A DNA stretch of 64,000 nt, taken from assembly GCA_964036155.1 (NCBI GenBank), contig OZ038422.1, positions 8,579,201-8,643,200 on the forward strand, written 5' to 3'. Shown piece after piece: positions 11,501 to 23,969 of the stretch. The DNA comes from Diploscapter coronatus. Lineage: Eukaryota; Nematoda; Chromadorea; Rhabditida; Rhabditidae. Position 1 is the first letter of the stretch. Every line of letters starts with the position of its first letter. The position numbers and the translations under genes are program-made. The notes below the pieces were generated by a model. That model saw nothing but the letters and a program-made list of their open reading frames with translations. It made no database searches and had not been told where the DNA came from.

Positions 11501-11641
11501 TTTCCGTGATTTGATAGGAGATTAAGACCATTTCATACACTTTAACAAATCTGAATATTTGTTTTCAGCTGTGTGTGGCGGGAAGTGGTGTTCGTCTACC
11601 TCCTTGTGGTACTTCCTGGATATCTCTCAAAGGATAACTGA
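5514..11641 (+). CDS. MSP-domain membrane protein
   Basis: A 327-residue model, exons 5514-5663, 5790-5888, 5962-6036, 6256-6408, 7853-7923, 8008-8113, 8170-8325, 8461-8561 and 11569-11641. Their lengths sum exactly to 328 codons with all junctions in phase. A transmembrane segment (about residues 61-78, FLGFILLIGFTASVLV) is followed by a basic stretch KRQRTPRRR. An MSP (major sperm protein / VAP-like) domain spans about residues 109-218, starting VEPKIRLNRNSVTF with LVITNACSKPVIIRIS. A hydrophilic tail and a short hydrophobic C-terminus (VVFVYLLVVLPGYL) follow. MSP-fold proteins act as membrane tethers or cytoskeletal proteins; which applies here is not shown. Intron 8 (3 kb) holds a satellite and a foldback element. 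AATAAA signals lie at about 11688. The start and the last exon are the least certain parts. Confidence 0.65.
6434..6506. repeat. GC-rich nested palindrome in an MSP-gene intron
   Basis: CTAGAAC (6434) pairs with GTTCTAG (6480-6486), enclosing GCGGGCGC/GCGCCCGC with a tight loop. Directly after it, CAGCC-TTCG-GGCTG-like bases (6490-6502) form a second hairpin. This is a GC-rich island in an AT-rich intron (6409-7852). Function unknown; it could be a transposon tip or an RNA hairpin. Confidence 0.6.
9276..9608. mobile_element. MITE-like foldback with ~80-bp arms
   Basis: TTAGCATGTAAAT at 9276 is repeated inverted as ATTTACATGCTAA ending at about 9608. Similarity continues inwards for about 80 bp per arm, estimated by eye at about 80 percent, around a centre of about 170 bp. 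It lies in the last intron of the MSP-domain gene and has no coding capacity. Confidence 0.75.
10240..11470. repeat. Satellite with 29-bp and 11-bp units and a 111-bp higher-order repeat
   Basis: Six near-perfect 29-bp units (GATGCTATGAATCGCCTCAG...) fill 10291-10480. They are followed by arrays of an 11-bp unit (GTTCGCTTTTG and variants with GCTC or GATGCG). The two combine into a 111-bp higher-order unit whose copies start at 10708, 10819, 10930 and 11041. Because 111 is divisible by 3, long open frames appear on both strands (for example 186 codons on the minus strand with a 37-residue period); these are by-products. The array lies inside intron 8 of the MSP-domain gene. Confidence 0.95.
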
Positions 11642-12444
11642 ACGACGAACGACAACTTGATCTATGAAGATCTCGATATTTATTTGAAATAAACAATAAA
11701 TCATGTATTTAATAAATAAATTAATAGTTCGAAATTAAAGAAAGACAATTTCATAGCCATGCATGCTCTAGCATTTTCATCTTTGCACCTATTTATCTTT
11801 CCGATAAAACTATGAAGAACCCTACAATGAAGATGCATAAATTAAAGGCGTTGTTTCCCATTGTTAAAGAAAATGCCGTTGTGGTCAGGGATATACGGAC
11901 CCGGATCTAGACATTAATTAATGTTCGGGTCAGTGTTGAGAAAATTTTCGATGTCCGAATCCCAATTTTTGCGGACCGCGTACATTCCTGTACAACAGAT
12001 GGTTATCATAAAAGCGATTACATGCATCTTAAAACTCGTACGAATAGTTTTTGAAATAATTTATTTTACACTTTCACAAGAAAATGAAACAGAATAAAAT
12101 ACTGGAAAAGATTCATATGATAAAAACCGAAATAGACCTGTAGAAAGATGCCAAGCAGTTGGGGAAGAGGAGTGAATGAGACTCGTTGGTGAGGAGTTCA
12201 GTGTTTCTGAAACAAAGATCCTTTATTCGTATGGGTGATAGTGAAATGCTTCATTTATTTTAAATTTTATACGACAAATTTAGTATCTCCAATAATTCCG
12301 AATTTCCTGCTTTTCTGTGAAGGAAAATAGCATAAGAGTTTATTCGGCTTTTCTCCAAATTTCATTGAGGTCTTCATTTTCAGCAAAAATGCATTTGCCT
12401 CGATGCCGAGGATAACAGAATTATCTTGCTTATCTTATATCTTA
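11642..12444. other. Convergent intergenic region
   Basis: Lies between the 3' ends of the MSP-domain gene (+) and VPS28 (-). It contains the polyadenylation signals of both: AATAAA near 11688-11710 on the plus strand, and AATAAA on the minus strand near 12254 and 12340. I see no gene or repeat. Confidence 0.6.
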
Positions 12445-13867
12445 TCATATTTGAATTGTGCACAGATGTACCTGATCGTTGAGGAATTTGACGAAAGCGT
12501 GATATGCCTGGTCGAGGTCCATGATCATCTGCCGCGCGTCATCGTCAGTGATTTCCTCAGAGGCTGCCATCTGTGATAGTCGGTCGTGCCTGGAATCAAA
12601 CCATATCCATTAATCATTTCTTTCAAGATCCAAACCAAATATGGACATTTCAGAATATTAGCAAGAAATGTCGTCATTGATTTTTCTTTCAAATGAATGA
12701 GTCATAGTTGCCTACCACTTCTTGACTTTTCCAGTGACATTCTGATCATCAGGTAGCCTGCTTGTCGAATTAATTGCATTATAGAGCTCGTTCAGATTCG
12801 GATAAAGCTCGTCCACAGCGCGCACGTTCAGCTTCAACTGATCGCTGCATGTGATGAATACCTGAAAAGAATATTCTCTTTGAAAAGAATTCAATTCATT
12901 TCAGTATTTCGGCTTGCCCCATGACATCTACTTTGACAGAATCAGGTATAACTCAAGGTATTTTGTAAATCGTTCAGGCTCATCAATGTAAATATTAACT
13001 CCAGATATTTCACTTGAAATATAAGAAATGAGAATATGAAAAACTCATATCAATTGTCTCGTTAGATGTAGAAATGCATATTTAAGATTTGAAAACGTCT
13101 TTTTACCTCAACAATATAGGCGACATTCTTGAGAAGATTCCCCCTGTCGTCCTTGACAGTGATGGGTCTGCCCTCGCGGATTCGTTCCAGCGCAGCTGGG
13201 CAGTGGAGGCGATATTTCTGTGCAAATTCTTCAACATTCGTGCCGTGAACCAGGCGCATTGCGACCTAAAGATCGAATAATTGTAGGTAAAGATGTTGGG
13301 TCTGAATTTTAAAATAGAACATTTCGATTTCTTTAGGTGGGAGAACAGAACCATTTAGATATTATGCTAAATGGATATAATTTAATTCGTTTTCGAACAT
13401 TTTAGAAGAAGAACCATAATCTAATTTCTATCGCATATCGAGAAGAAAGGTAAAACAACAAGCGAACCTTGTACTGATCGAGTAATTTGAAGCATTCAGT
13501 TTTGTACACCTCTGCAGTGACGTGATCGCGACTGAACATCTTCTCCAGACATTCCAATGCGTTCAGAACCTGCAACTCAGGAAAATATACAAGTTTTGGA
13601 TAAAAGTATTAAAAATTTTCAATCATATGATTATCAAAGTGAAAAAGTATAAGTTCTCCTCAACATCATGGTCAAAGTTAGAAGCCTGAATTTCAGTTTC
13701 AAACTGAAAAGTAGCACCTATCTGATCAGTTTATTGAAGCGTTTCAAAAGTTCAAATATTCGTAAGTTGTTTACCGCGAACAATTCGCTCATGTTCTCCA
13801 TCTGCTCGCGTTCACTCGAATTCTCGTAGAGACGCACTTCGCGCATCAGATTCTGGTTGTTCGACAT
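12445..13867 (-). CDS. vps-28: VPS28, ESCRT-I subunit
   Basis: A 214-residue model (human VPS28 has 221). Exons on the minus strand: 13775-13867, 13468-13569, 13107-13265, 12716-12861 and 12445-12589, all in phase. VPS28 binds the TSG101/VPS23 core through its N-terminal half; its C-terminal four-helix bundle recruits ESCRT-II/III during sorting of ubiquitinated cargo into multivesicular endosomes. Recognised by MREVRLYENSSEREQMENMSE at the N-terminus, the central YKVAMRLVHGTNVEEFAQK, the IREGRPITVKDDRGN loop, and the C-terminal bundle ending in DDARQMIMDLDQAYHAFVKF. A donor-like GTACAT follows FLNDQ, but the frame continues only eight codons to a stop, so I end it there. The start ATG heads the conserved N-terminus. 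Confidence 0.95.
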
Positions 13868-15408
13868 TTTCTAGTTCACTGAAAATATAGGAAATCGTCC
13901 TGACAGAAAAATTGACAATATCTTTTCAAATTGAAAAAAAAACAAATTCAGTTAATTTTCAACCAGAAAAGGATACGATAGTCTAGAAAAAAAACTAAAA
14001 ATCGTAACTCACAACAATAAATAAAGGTATTTCACTGAATTCAACAGCATTCTGTCAATTCATCAAAATTATATCAATTCTACAGTAATCTTTATGCGCC
14101 ATAAAATATAAATATTCTGCATATCGAAATACAATAAAACTCTGTAAATGTGTGTGTGAATAAATTTGTGAGTGTCATATAAGAAAATTGCCCAAAAATC
14201 AGTCAGTCGGTCAAACGGGTCAAAAGTTCGAGCATTGTCTTGTGCTGTGACAGGAGAAATGCCGAGAAGTGAAATATCAATTGTTATAAAATATTGGAAC
14301 TTTTCTCTAATAGTCAGAAATATCAACTATTTAGGCTCACTTTTAAATTCCGACTGTTAGGACAAATTCCGTGAGTTTGTGGCTCGATTACAAAAATCTC
14401 GAAAAAGTCCAGATTTCCGAACCACAAACCTAATAAATAAAAATATCATGACGAAGCTCCTTCAACTACAAGCATAAAGTCAGTAAAATGGCGGAAAGTT
14501 AAATTGAACTTATTTTCCGGAAAAGATGAAATTCAACTTCCTATCCATCTTTTCAAAATACACTGCTTACAAAGCTAATAAATATTTTTACATCGCGTCC
14601 GCGAAATTATTGCAGTTCGGAGAAAATCACAAGAGGAATTCCACTGTAACGCAGAAGCTTAGGTTTGTAATTTTCAGATTCGAAAAGTAAAATATGGCAC
14701 AATTTAGAACTCTAGTGCTTCTTCTCAAAATGAAACAAAGCCGGAGAAAATTTGTAAGTTGCAAGAATACAAATGCATTTCGAATTCCTATATATGTCAA
14801 TCGAAAGAATTTGATACAAAGAAATACATTTCAAGAAATTTGTATGAATTTTAGATTTGATCTATCATATCAGTAATTTAGTAGTAAATAAATACTCAGT
14901 GGCAAGATGCATAAAACGGTGAAAAAGTCCGATACTGATCATTATGGTCAAAAATGAATTCTGGAAAAATTACAGGTAATTTGCTCAGAACAAGATTTTC
15001 GGTCATAATAAAAGTATTCAACCATCTAGTCTAGAATTTTGTAAATGAATTGAATATTTGATATTCAAAGACTAAATGGCTCAAAAATTCATAAAGCTAT
15101 TTTCGATTTTTAGATTAGACTGGTCAGTTTTAAAGGTTCTCAATGTGAATAAAGAATAAAGGAAGAATTTTACGTCAGTCCTTACGGATCCAATTTGAAT
15201 GGAAGGTGAAGGAAAATGGTAAGGTACGAATGTGCTAGTTGATTGGAACATGATGATGCACTACATTGAAACTAGATAGCTCATCGAATGGGAACGATCA
15301 CCTGAAAAATGAATTGTGAAAAGGCCATTAACATACGGAATGAAAGTAAGCTTCAGTGGAAAATTGAAAATATCGAACAAAGGCGGTCAGAATTTTGCAT
15401 TTTTCAAC
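13868..15408. other. Intergenic region between VPS28 and endophilin
   Basis: AT-rich, about 1.5 kb between the VPS28 start and the endophilin stop (both genes on the minus strand), so it should hold the endophilin 3' UTR and the VPS28 promoter. Several 60-105 codon ORFs occur, all without domain or codon bias. Nothing else is seen. Confidence 0.55.
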
Positions 15409-18400
15409 TTAATATACGTTGAAAGGATTATCTACCTGCACATAAGAAACAGGGAAGAGTCCAGATTTGCCGTTGATTCTGCCTTCGTACCAGTTCTCGT
15501 CCACCTGCGAAATCAGCTCGATGATATTGCCCTCTTTGAAATTCAGCTGAAATTTGTTTTCGTGAAGAAATTGCGCTATCGTCTGTCGGCGACAGATTTT
15601 CTATCGGCAATGAAAACTTTGACGGAATGATTGTTGCCATTGTTCTGGTCAAATGAAGTGAGGTCTCGTGTGTCAAAACACGCCTTGCGAGAAATGCGCG
15701 TATGAACTATGCGCAGGGGGAAGGCAGAGAAAGACGAGTCGGCGGGGAGCAATGGAAAGAGCGGCACGCAATTTCCTCTGCCCCTCTCGCTTTTTCTTCC
15801 TATCTTTCAACATACGAGACTTCGCTTCATTCGACCAGAACAATAAATGATAGTGCATCTCCTCCTTTCTTTCAGAAAATCACTGATCATATTTGAGCCA
15901 CTACTCTATCTTCTCGTGCATTTTTTTTTTTTCATATCTAATAAAATTTGCATACCTCCGCTTCACTCTGCGCCTCGAAGTCGAACAGCGCTTTGCAGCA
16001 GGGGCTTTGCTTAGGTGGGAGTGGGGGCTGAAACTATTAGCATGAGTAATATTCTTCTTCTACTTCCAACTTTTTATTAGGCTGATCTAGTAGACAAATC
16101 CGTAAAATATGAAAAACGGTGATGACGATTGCAATAACCTGATTAGACATTCCTCCATTCTGGTAGTTGGGCATGGGGGGAACAGATGCTTGTGGCTGCG
16201 GCTGATAGGCAGGGGGAGGGCCTTGTCCTGCCGAAGCTGTGCCAGACGCATTCCAGCCGTAGTTCGTCGTCGAGGAGGTCGTCGACACACCGTCTGGGAC
16301 AGGAGATCTGAAAGGTCGAGTAAATTTCAGTTTCGGAAAGATCAATTTACCTAGATCTGGGAGTCCTCGCCTCGTTGCCCAACACAGGCAGAGGGAAATG
16401 CTCCTGACGCGGATGCGAAGACGCTTCTTTCACTCTGAAAGAAAATCAAAATTTTCTAAAAATATTCTTCTAAGAGTTGACTATAAATGACGAGAAGTGC
16501 ATTTTATTGCACTTTCATGCACTGATAACTGATCAAATTAGTATTTGTTTAGTTTGCTCACAAAGGCTATGAAATTCCTACTGTTTTTCTTACAAGATAA
16601 TCACGAATGATTGAAAATGTACCTGTGCTGGAGTTGTTGTTGGAGACTCTCGAGAATTTGCGCGGTCTGTCTGTGGAAGTCGAGCTGAGCATCGACCAGA
16701 GCACGTAGTTGGGAAATCTGCTCCACCTGAATTTATAACCATTGTCCATTTTTAGAAGGAATTAAAAGTAATAATAGAAATTTCGAAAGAACTAATTAGA
16801 ATTCTGTCTGATCTATTTTATAAATTCGAGAAAAAAGCTAAAATTGACCCACATCATTGCTGAGCACGTTGTACATGGAGATTTCCGCGAGCTTCTTCGA
16901 TTCTTCCAATTTCTCCTCAGCTTGGATCATTTCCTCGTCTGAAATTCTATCATTTTCAAGGAGAATTTCAAAATTCTCCAACCTCTCCTCTGCTGTCTCT
17001 TCTTGCAGTCATAATCGAGTCGTCTGCCCTTGAGTTTGGTGCGGTGGTGCTAAAAATCAACAAGATATCGTTTTGAAAAAAAAAACTATAAGAAAACGAT
17101 CATTTCATTTGAAAATTTCTTAGTTTGACGAATTCTAATGTCGATGATTTAGTTTATATTTTCTTGCAGCAATGTGATAAATCTCTTCTTTTTTAAATCC
17201 TTAGTTTGTTATATCCGACAGTTTAAATTTGTGTAAATTCGAAAGAATCTTACATTGACTTCCTTGAGTTCATTGTTCTGCAGATGCGTGAGCGGATCGA
17301 GGAAGTTCTGTTTGACGTTGTCCTCCATCTGATACTTCACATCCGCCATCTGACGGTAGGCCTCGCCTGCATCCACCAGGGCCTGCAAAATAATTCACGT
17401 TTGGAGAAAAGTCATTTTAAAAGAACATTAGAAAAGTTCTAATCACGCCTCCCCTAATAAGTGTTCAACTTATTTAATGAGTATCTTGATCTCGATAGAT
17501 TTCTTTTCGAAAATAAAGCCCATTCTCACCTTCCCCAGATCGGTTCCCTCCAGCTTCTGACCGTACTTTGTCATAGTTTCAGCGAGCATTCCCTCCGTCT
17601 GTGGATACGGCGAAGTCTTTGCCGTGCCGCTCACTTTCGACAGAGCTCCCATCGTCGCCATTTTGGCGCGGGTTGCTGAATTTCCCCTTTGAAAATGAAT
17701 TATTTAGATAACCAAAATACCAGGATTTGGCTGGAGATACTCATTCGTTCCGGCCACCAGCGCACTGATCAACTCGTACGTCGTGTCGACTTTCTGAAAT
17801 CGCCAAAATGTATGAAGAATCCTTGATTGGTTAAAGTTTTGTGATGACCAAAAGTCTGGAGCAAGAATAATTACGAGCACAGCCTGGTATATATTATTCA
17901 ATCATCGTAAACCAATTTGAATGCACTTGGCAGAAATTCACAATTCAGATTGGAAAACAGTGTTTGCAAATTTGTCACCCAAATTGGTCTACGATAATTG
18001 AACATTCTAGGTCGGATTCATAATAATAACTGTTCCAGAATTTTTATTGCCACTGTATATTTGATGTTTGAAAGGGAACTTTCTTCATACCTTCTCCATG
18101 TCATTGAAGACATCGTCCAGTTTGGTCGGCTCGGCAGCGCCCATCGTTTCGGACAGGTACTGAAATCAACTTTATAATTCCTTTCAAGAAAACTATCTTC
18201 ACATCCACGGCCTTGCAAGCCCTATCCTTTGAAAATAGTGAGAGAAAACGAGAGACAAAGGCAATTCGCTTTTTCTCTGCCCAGTTAAGATAAATGCAAG
18301 GCGTTCCCAAAAGATAAGGCTTGTAAGACCGTATATCACGATTTTCTTTAAAAAAAAGTTAAAATAATCAACAAAAATCACTTCTCAACATTTATCCATG

Positions 18401-18484
18401 ATTTATGACTTTAACTATCTTGCAAATTTGATATTCTACCTGGTTGGCCTTGTTGAACTGCTTGCGCAGACCGGACAGCGACAT
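15409..18484 (-). CDS. unc-57: Endophilin A (N-BAR and SH3)
   Basis: Membrane-bending endocytic adaptor needed for synaptic vesicle recycling. A 393-residue model from 12 minus-strand exons: 18440-18484, 18091-18159, 17721-17793, 17530-17675, 17254-17382, 16983-17049, 16853-16938, 16623-16726, 16351-16434, 16139-16307, 15956-16027 and 15409-15546. The N-BAR domain covers about residues 1-245, starting with the amphipathic helix MSLSGLRKQFNKANQYLSE and including YLQPNPATRAK, YPQTEGML and the basic KGRRLDYDCKKR. A Gly/Pro/Ser-rich linker (GQGPPPAYQPQPQ) leads to the C-terminal SH3 domain (about 332-390; CKALFDFEAQSEAELNFKEG and ENWYEGRINGKSGLFPVSYV). SH3 domains of this family bind proline-rich tails of dynamin and synaptojanin. 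Introns 2 and 11 contain foldback elements. The symbol follows the C. elegans orthologue. Confidence 0.95.
15640..15842. repeat. Foldback element in endophilin intron 11
   Basis: TTGTTCTGGTCAAATGAAGT at 15640 is repeated inverted at 15810-15842 (ending TTCGACCAGAACAA). The arms are about 33 bp with four mismatches and enclose about 140 bp. No ORF belongs to it. It is probably a short non-autonomous transposon remnant. Confidence 0.65.
17896..18002. repeat. Short foldback element in endophilin intron 2
   Basis: The 22-bp left arm TTCAATCATCGTAAACCAATTT (first 20 bases from 17897) has an inverted copy with two mismatches ending near 18002. The total length of about 107 bp is typical of a tiny MITE. 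Confidence 0.6.
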
Positions 18485-21400
18485 TTCTGCAGTCGATTTG
18501 TGTCGAGATCCACGTCAAATCCAAACTTCAATCAAAAGACTGGCCTGATCAGCTGCAATTTCACAATCGAGAATAATCGGCAATCGATCAAACAGAACTT
18601 TATCAGCAATAAAGAAGCGCACGCGAAATTATCAGCAATTAGGGCCATTGAAAAACTAGAATTCATTATTTCAGTAATTTTTAGCTGGTATTCTTAAAAA
18701 GCAATTAGAAAAATGCTTACAAAACCTCGCAGAGCATCTATCAAAAGCCCTAAAGAGCAGGACGAACTTTGCAATAAAAATAAAATAAAAACTCGATTGA
18801 ATAGGTCTGAAAACAGAACGAATATGGCGTGAAACGAAATAAAGAAGAGAGGAGAGTAATAACGAAGAAGAAAGAAGAAAAGAACGAGCGAATCATAGCC
18901 CGGAAGGAAAACAAAGAAAGAGAGTATGATGAATGGAGGAGAGGGAAAGACGCAGAGAAATGGAAAGATGAAGAGCAGAAAGTTGGCAGAAGCATTTACT
19001 ATGAAGAAGAAAATGAAAATGAAAGCATGAAAGAGACACTTGACATTTGGATGACGTCATCAATTAATCGATAACTGAATGTCAGAGAGACAGAGAGATA
19101 GAGAAAGTGGCAGAGTGACTGTGAAAAGGAAGGACAGAATAAGACTGTTGCAATTACAGAGGAACTGGTTTAGACGAACACTATAACGCAATTACACTAT
19201 CATTGACCGAAAAGGTAGTAAATGCGACGAAAATCTGCTATTAGGTAGATTGATATTTCTCATGGAAGCGGATGAGAGATTTTAGCGCAATCATATCCTT
19301 ACACTGTATCAATCGTGACAAAAATTACAAGTGAAATCTTTTGAAATCGGCACGATTTTAGAAGAAAAAACTCCATGAGAATGTTTGCTTTTCAACTAGA
19401 AAAATGTTCATTAAATGCCAATCTCAGGTTCAAAAAATCAATATAAAATGAAAAAATTTGTCCTTAACATATGACAAAACAAGCTGATTCACTGCGAAAT
19501 TTCTCGATTTCAAGATGAATTCGTCATTTATGGCGGGAAAATTCGGAATTCGATTGTGGAATGTTCGAATGTTGGAAATGGACATTGACAAAGGATGAAA
19601 CGGACAAAGAAAAATGACAAGGGAAGGTCAGACTCGATGCAGTTCGCATAAAACAGCCAGAGATGTAGAGGAGAGGGGGAAAGTTGATTGGAGGGAAACA
19701 AAACAAAGTCCAGCTGCTATAAGTCCGTTCGACGAAATTCCGGAGGGACAAAGAGAAAAGGCCTGTGCTGTTGGAATGATAAACGATTGCAGTTCGGCAG
19801 TACTTTTTGTCCGTGAGTGAGAGAGAGAAGAGGAGAGAGGAGAGGTATAGTGTTTCAGGCAAGAGACCTGCAAACTAGGCACAATTTGTAAACAGACCCG
19901 TTGGCCATCAACCTGCTCAGCTAGACGAGTGGCAATTATCGCAATCTACTCGATGCATGATAAGATAAGAGAAGAAAATCGAAAAGGTATGCTTTTTCAA
20001 AGTGATAAAAAGAGATGAAGATCTCACAAGGGAGCCTTTTGTTTTGGGGTTTCGTGGAATTTCGGGGCAAAATTGGTGCATCTGAAAGAGCAAAAAAACC
20101 GGAGTGAGTTTATGTCATTTTTATTGAAAATTTTACATTAAGCCACTCAGATTTTCTTTCTTTTTAATCTTTCAAATGCACCTATTGTCGTCTCGAAATT
20201 CAACGGGACCCTAAAAGGGTTCTCTTGTTAGAAGTCAACATTGAATAGGAATTCCTTTTCTTCCTATTTCCAAAAATCTTCAATTTCAAAAATTCAAAGA
20301 ACTTCCATACAAAGGTATCAAAATCTATTCCTGTCTCTGCATGATTTCATCAGAGCTATAAATTCTGCATGAGCCAGAGTGCAATGTTTGAGGTTAGATT
20401 TTTTTTTTCAGAAACGGATTGTGAAATGGACTTGAGCCCTGACAAACTAATCGGTACGGAATTGAGTTTGTGGAATGCCAATCGACGAAAAACGAATTAG
20501 CGTACGGAGGAGAAACGAGAAGGGAAAAGCAGGGCGAATAGGACAACAGCCGGGGGGATAATTGCTGCTGCAGAAGGACTGGGAAAGGGGAAAAGAACAG
20601 AGCTGTAGGGCTGAAGCTGGACAGGCAAGTCAGAATCGGAAAATCATGTGCAATGCGGGGGTGTGTGTGTGAGTATTTGAACGATGAAATTGAAAGTGAA
20701 ATTGGAAAGAGAATTTGCTAAGAGAATGGAAAGAAGGCATGTGCATTACAAATATGCACTGCAAATGCCTCGTCATCTCGAATCAACGGGAAAAAAAACA
20801 CAACAACATTAAACTGAACCATGAATTGCACAATTCATTGAACAAATTCCAAGAGAAAAAACGCGCACGATGGGTGAAATATTCACCTTGGCGTGTCTGC
20901 ATGAATTTTGCTTGCACAATTTCGGACGAAAATGTTAAATGATGCCAGGCTATTTTTCTGTTATTTATCAAGATTTAAACTGAATAGACAATTAAATGAG
21001 GTAAAATGAGAAGAAAATATACGATGGTCATTATCTAAATTTCAAAAGTAGGATTATCGATCCAGAAAAATGTCTATGATGAAAAGAAAGAAAATTATGG
21101 ATGGTTTCTAGGCAAAGGAAGGAAAAGCTGTCAGAGAACGAGAAAATGATTTCTCATGCCGAGACATAGAAAATAAGAAGATTTGTTACTGCACATTCCT
21201 TTCGCGAAAATCTAATCAATAAATTCAAAAAGTCTCTACCCTGATATAGATTTGGAATTAGACTGAAAAATCGAGACCTAAAGTGCTCGCGAAAAGAAAC
21301 TTGAACATCTGTGGATATTGCATGCCTTGTTCACAAATAAAATCACCGAATTTTCAACAACAAAAAATTCCCTCATTAAACCGGAAATTTCAAGGTCCAA

Positions 21401-23919
21401 AATGTTTTCGCGAAATAAAATTTGAACGCAATTTGATTTTTTACATGAATTGAATGAAGGAAGAGAAACAAAGTGGATGAACACAGCGCCCTGTTCGCGA
21501 TTTGCAAGCGAAACCTCGAGACCCAACAAACCGTCGCCGAATCGGAAGAAAAGAAGAGCAAAGAGGAAGAGAGGAGGTGCAAACGCAGATTCACAAGGCA
21601 ATGCGAATTTGTTTGCGGAAGGATGACACTTGCATACTCATTCAGAATTCCGAGCAGTGACTGAGCGAAATTATTACTACAGCAAATTTTGATCGATTTG
21701 CACTCCAAAAAGTTGTGAAGATCAGCTTCAATTCTGAATTTAAAAAGGAATGTTGGAAAGTAGTTGCGTAGTTCAAGTGGGGTAGGGAAACATAGGGTGG
21801 GAAAAGAATTCTTTTTACATACTATTCTGCCTGAAACTACTTTAGTCCAACCCCTACTTCCGAATACCGTATTTCGCCAATAGAAGTCCCCTCAAAAGAG
21901 TATTTTTGTAAAGTAGAAGGTCAGGAGCTTATTATAAAAATACAGCATATCTTTATGAATATACAAGGGCAGAGATGTAGGAAAAAGTCGAATCAAAGGG
22001 AGAATTCATCAGTCATTCAGGCAGTCATGCAGTCGGGCACTCATTCCACTGCTCTATAACTAGTACCCTCGCGCCTTCTTTACTCTTTTTCTCATCTCCA
22101 TTTTTAGGTACTCAAAGAGTTATGTTCGAATGAACTTCTGAACAACAAGTACATATTCTCCATCACGCACATTCAAAATTGAAAAGAATAAAAGAATTCA
22201 GCGAATCTTTTAATTTTTGTAGAAAAAATTCTTAACAAAAATATTCAAGAAAAGTAAAATGAAGAAGCATGAAAATCAAAAGAACGCGCAAACCCAAATT
22301 AGGACATGGAGGGGAGAGGAGAAAATTGAGTCAAACCATTAGCGAGACGAGTCTGAATAACGCTAATCGGGAAGAGATTCGCGCAGAATTTGGATGAGTC
22401 ATGGGAATGTCAAAATATAGGCAATCCTGGATACTTTTATCCTCATCTCACGCGATCAAAATTTAGAACTGTGAAATGAAAATGTTATCTTTTTTTTTTA
22501 TATAAAATGAGTACCTAAAATAGTGACAGAACTAACAATTTCTACATCTCCTTGAATCCCAAAAAATCTCAACAATTATCTGAAAAAGTTTTACATCCCA
22601 AGGAGCCTCGAAAAAATCGAAAAAAAAGCCTCACTTTTCATTTCGAGTCTGCAACCGCCCATTACTTGTCGCAGAGCAAGGAGAATTCCGAACGGCGAAA
22701 GCAATGAAGAAAAGAAAATGAAAAGCAACGGACTTGGAAAAACAGAAAACGAAAAGAGAAGAAGGAGAGTGAAAAGACTGCATATAAGCGTGGTTCAAGA
22801 AGAGTAAAGAAGCTGATCTTCATTTGTCTTTCCTCTCTGACATTCCCTCGCTATCTCATTTCAATTTCAGAACGCAAAAACGTCTCAGCTATGTCTGCCT
22901 GGATATTGGAAATCCGAAAATGTGAAATCTAAAACAAAATATAACCCGCCAGACCTCGCCTGGCCCGTTCAATCTTAGCACGTAGAATTGGCAGGCGAAA
23001 GGAAATCTGAGAACGAAAAAGGAGAATATCGGAAAAGCCTGAATTGGAAGGATAAAGGAAAAATAAGGAGGGAGTGAGTCAGAGAGGGAGGAAGAGAAGC
23101 AAAGAAAGAAGAAAATAGTTAAGGATAAGTAGAGAGGCAAAGAGATCGATGGAAATGCGAGTCCCGGAGAAAAGGGGAAGAAGACGTGAAAGGGAGGAAG
23201 AGAGGAAGAGTGCCAAGGGAGAGTCCATACATGGAAAGGGGAAGACAAGCCTACTCAGAGCGCTTGAAAGGGCCGAATCGGGATAAGCAGGCAGATAGAA
23301 ACATCATCATTATCTCACTGACAATCTCCTTGACAAACACGCTACCATTCGACTATTCGACTAAATGAACGTGAAAAATGATGAATGGGAGGGGAGGGGA
23401 TTAACGAGAAGTAGAGATATGCTTAATCCACCCTGAAAAGAATACCTAAGCAATGGGAGATAATGATAGATCGAGTTGAAATGGTAATCCGGCTCGACAC
23501 TATGAATAAACAAGAAGACAATGGGATGAAAAGCAATGAAATACTAGCAGCACAATAGAAATGGAAATGCGAAATTTCCCGTTCTATCTAGCTAGAACAA
23601 GCGGCAAGATGAAACAGACTGACGAATGGTATGCAATCAATCCCGATATTCAAACTTTTTCACCTAATTAAATTTGAAGTTTGATAGAGATCAAAACATG
23701 GAAGTTACGAAATTACTGGTTTAGGGGAAAATTAGTTTAGGTAAAATGAGCCAGTACACATAACTCTAACTCGCGTAAATGGGTAAACGAAAAGAACAAG
23801 GAAAAGAAGTATGTCAAAAATGTGAGCCTCTCCTCGCTGCAGACTCGTTTGGATGTGCAGCTTCACCTCGAAGGTCCCTCCCTCTTTTTCCTCTCATTCA
23901 TTTCTGTCTTTTTTCCTCT

Positions 23920-23969
<50 letters not shown>

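Noticed and set aside
18829..19074. Lys/Glu/Arg-rich 81-codon ORF
   Set aside because: Product of a polypurine tract; no start context, domain or splice structure.
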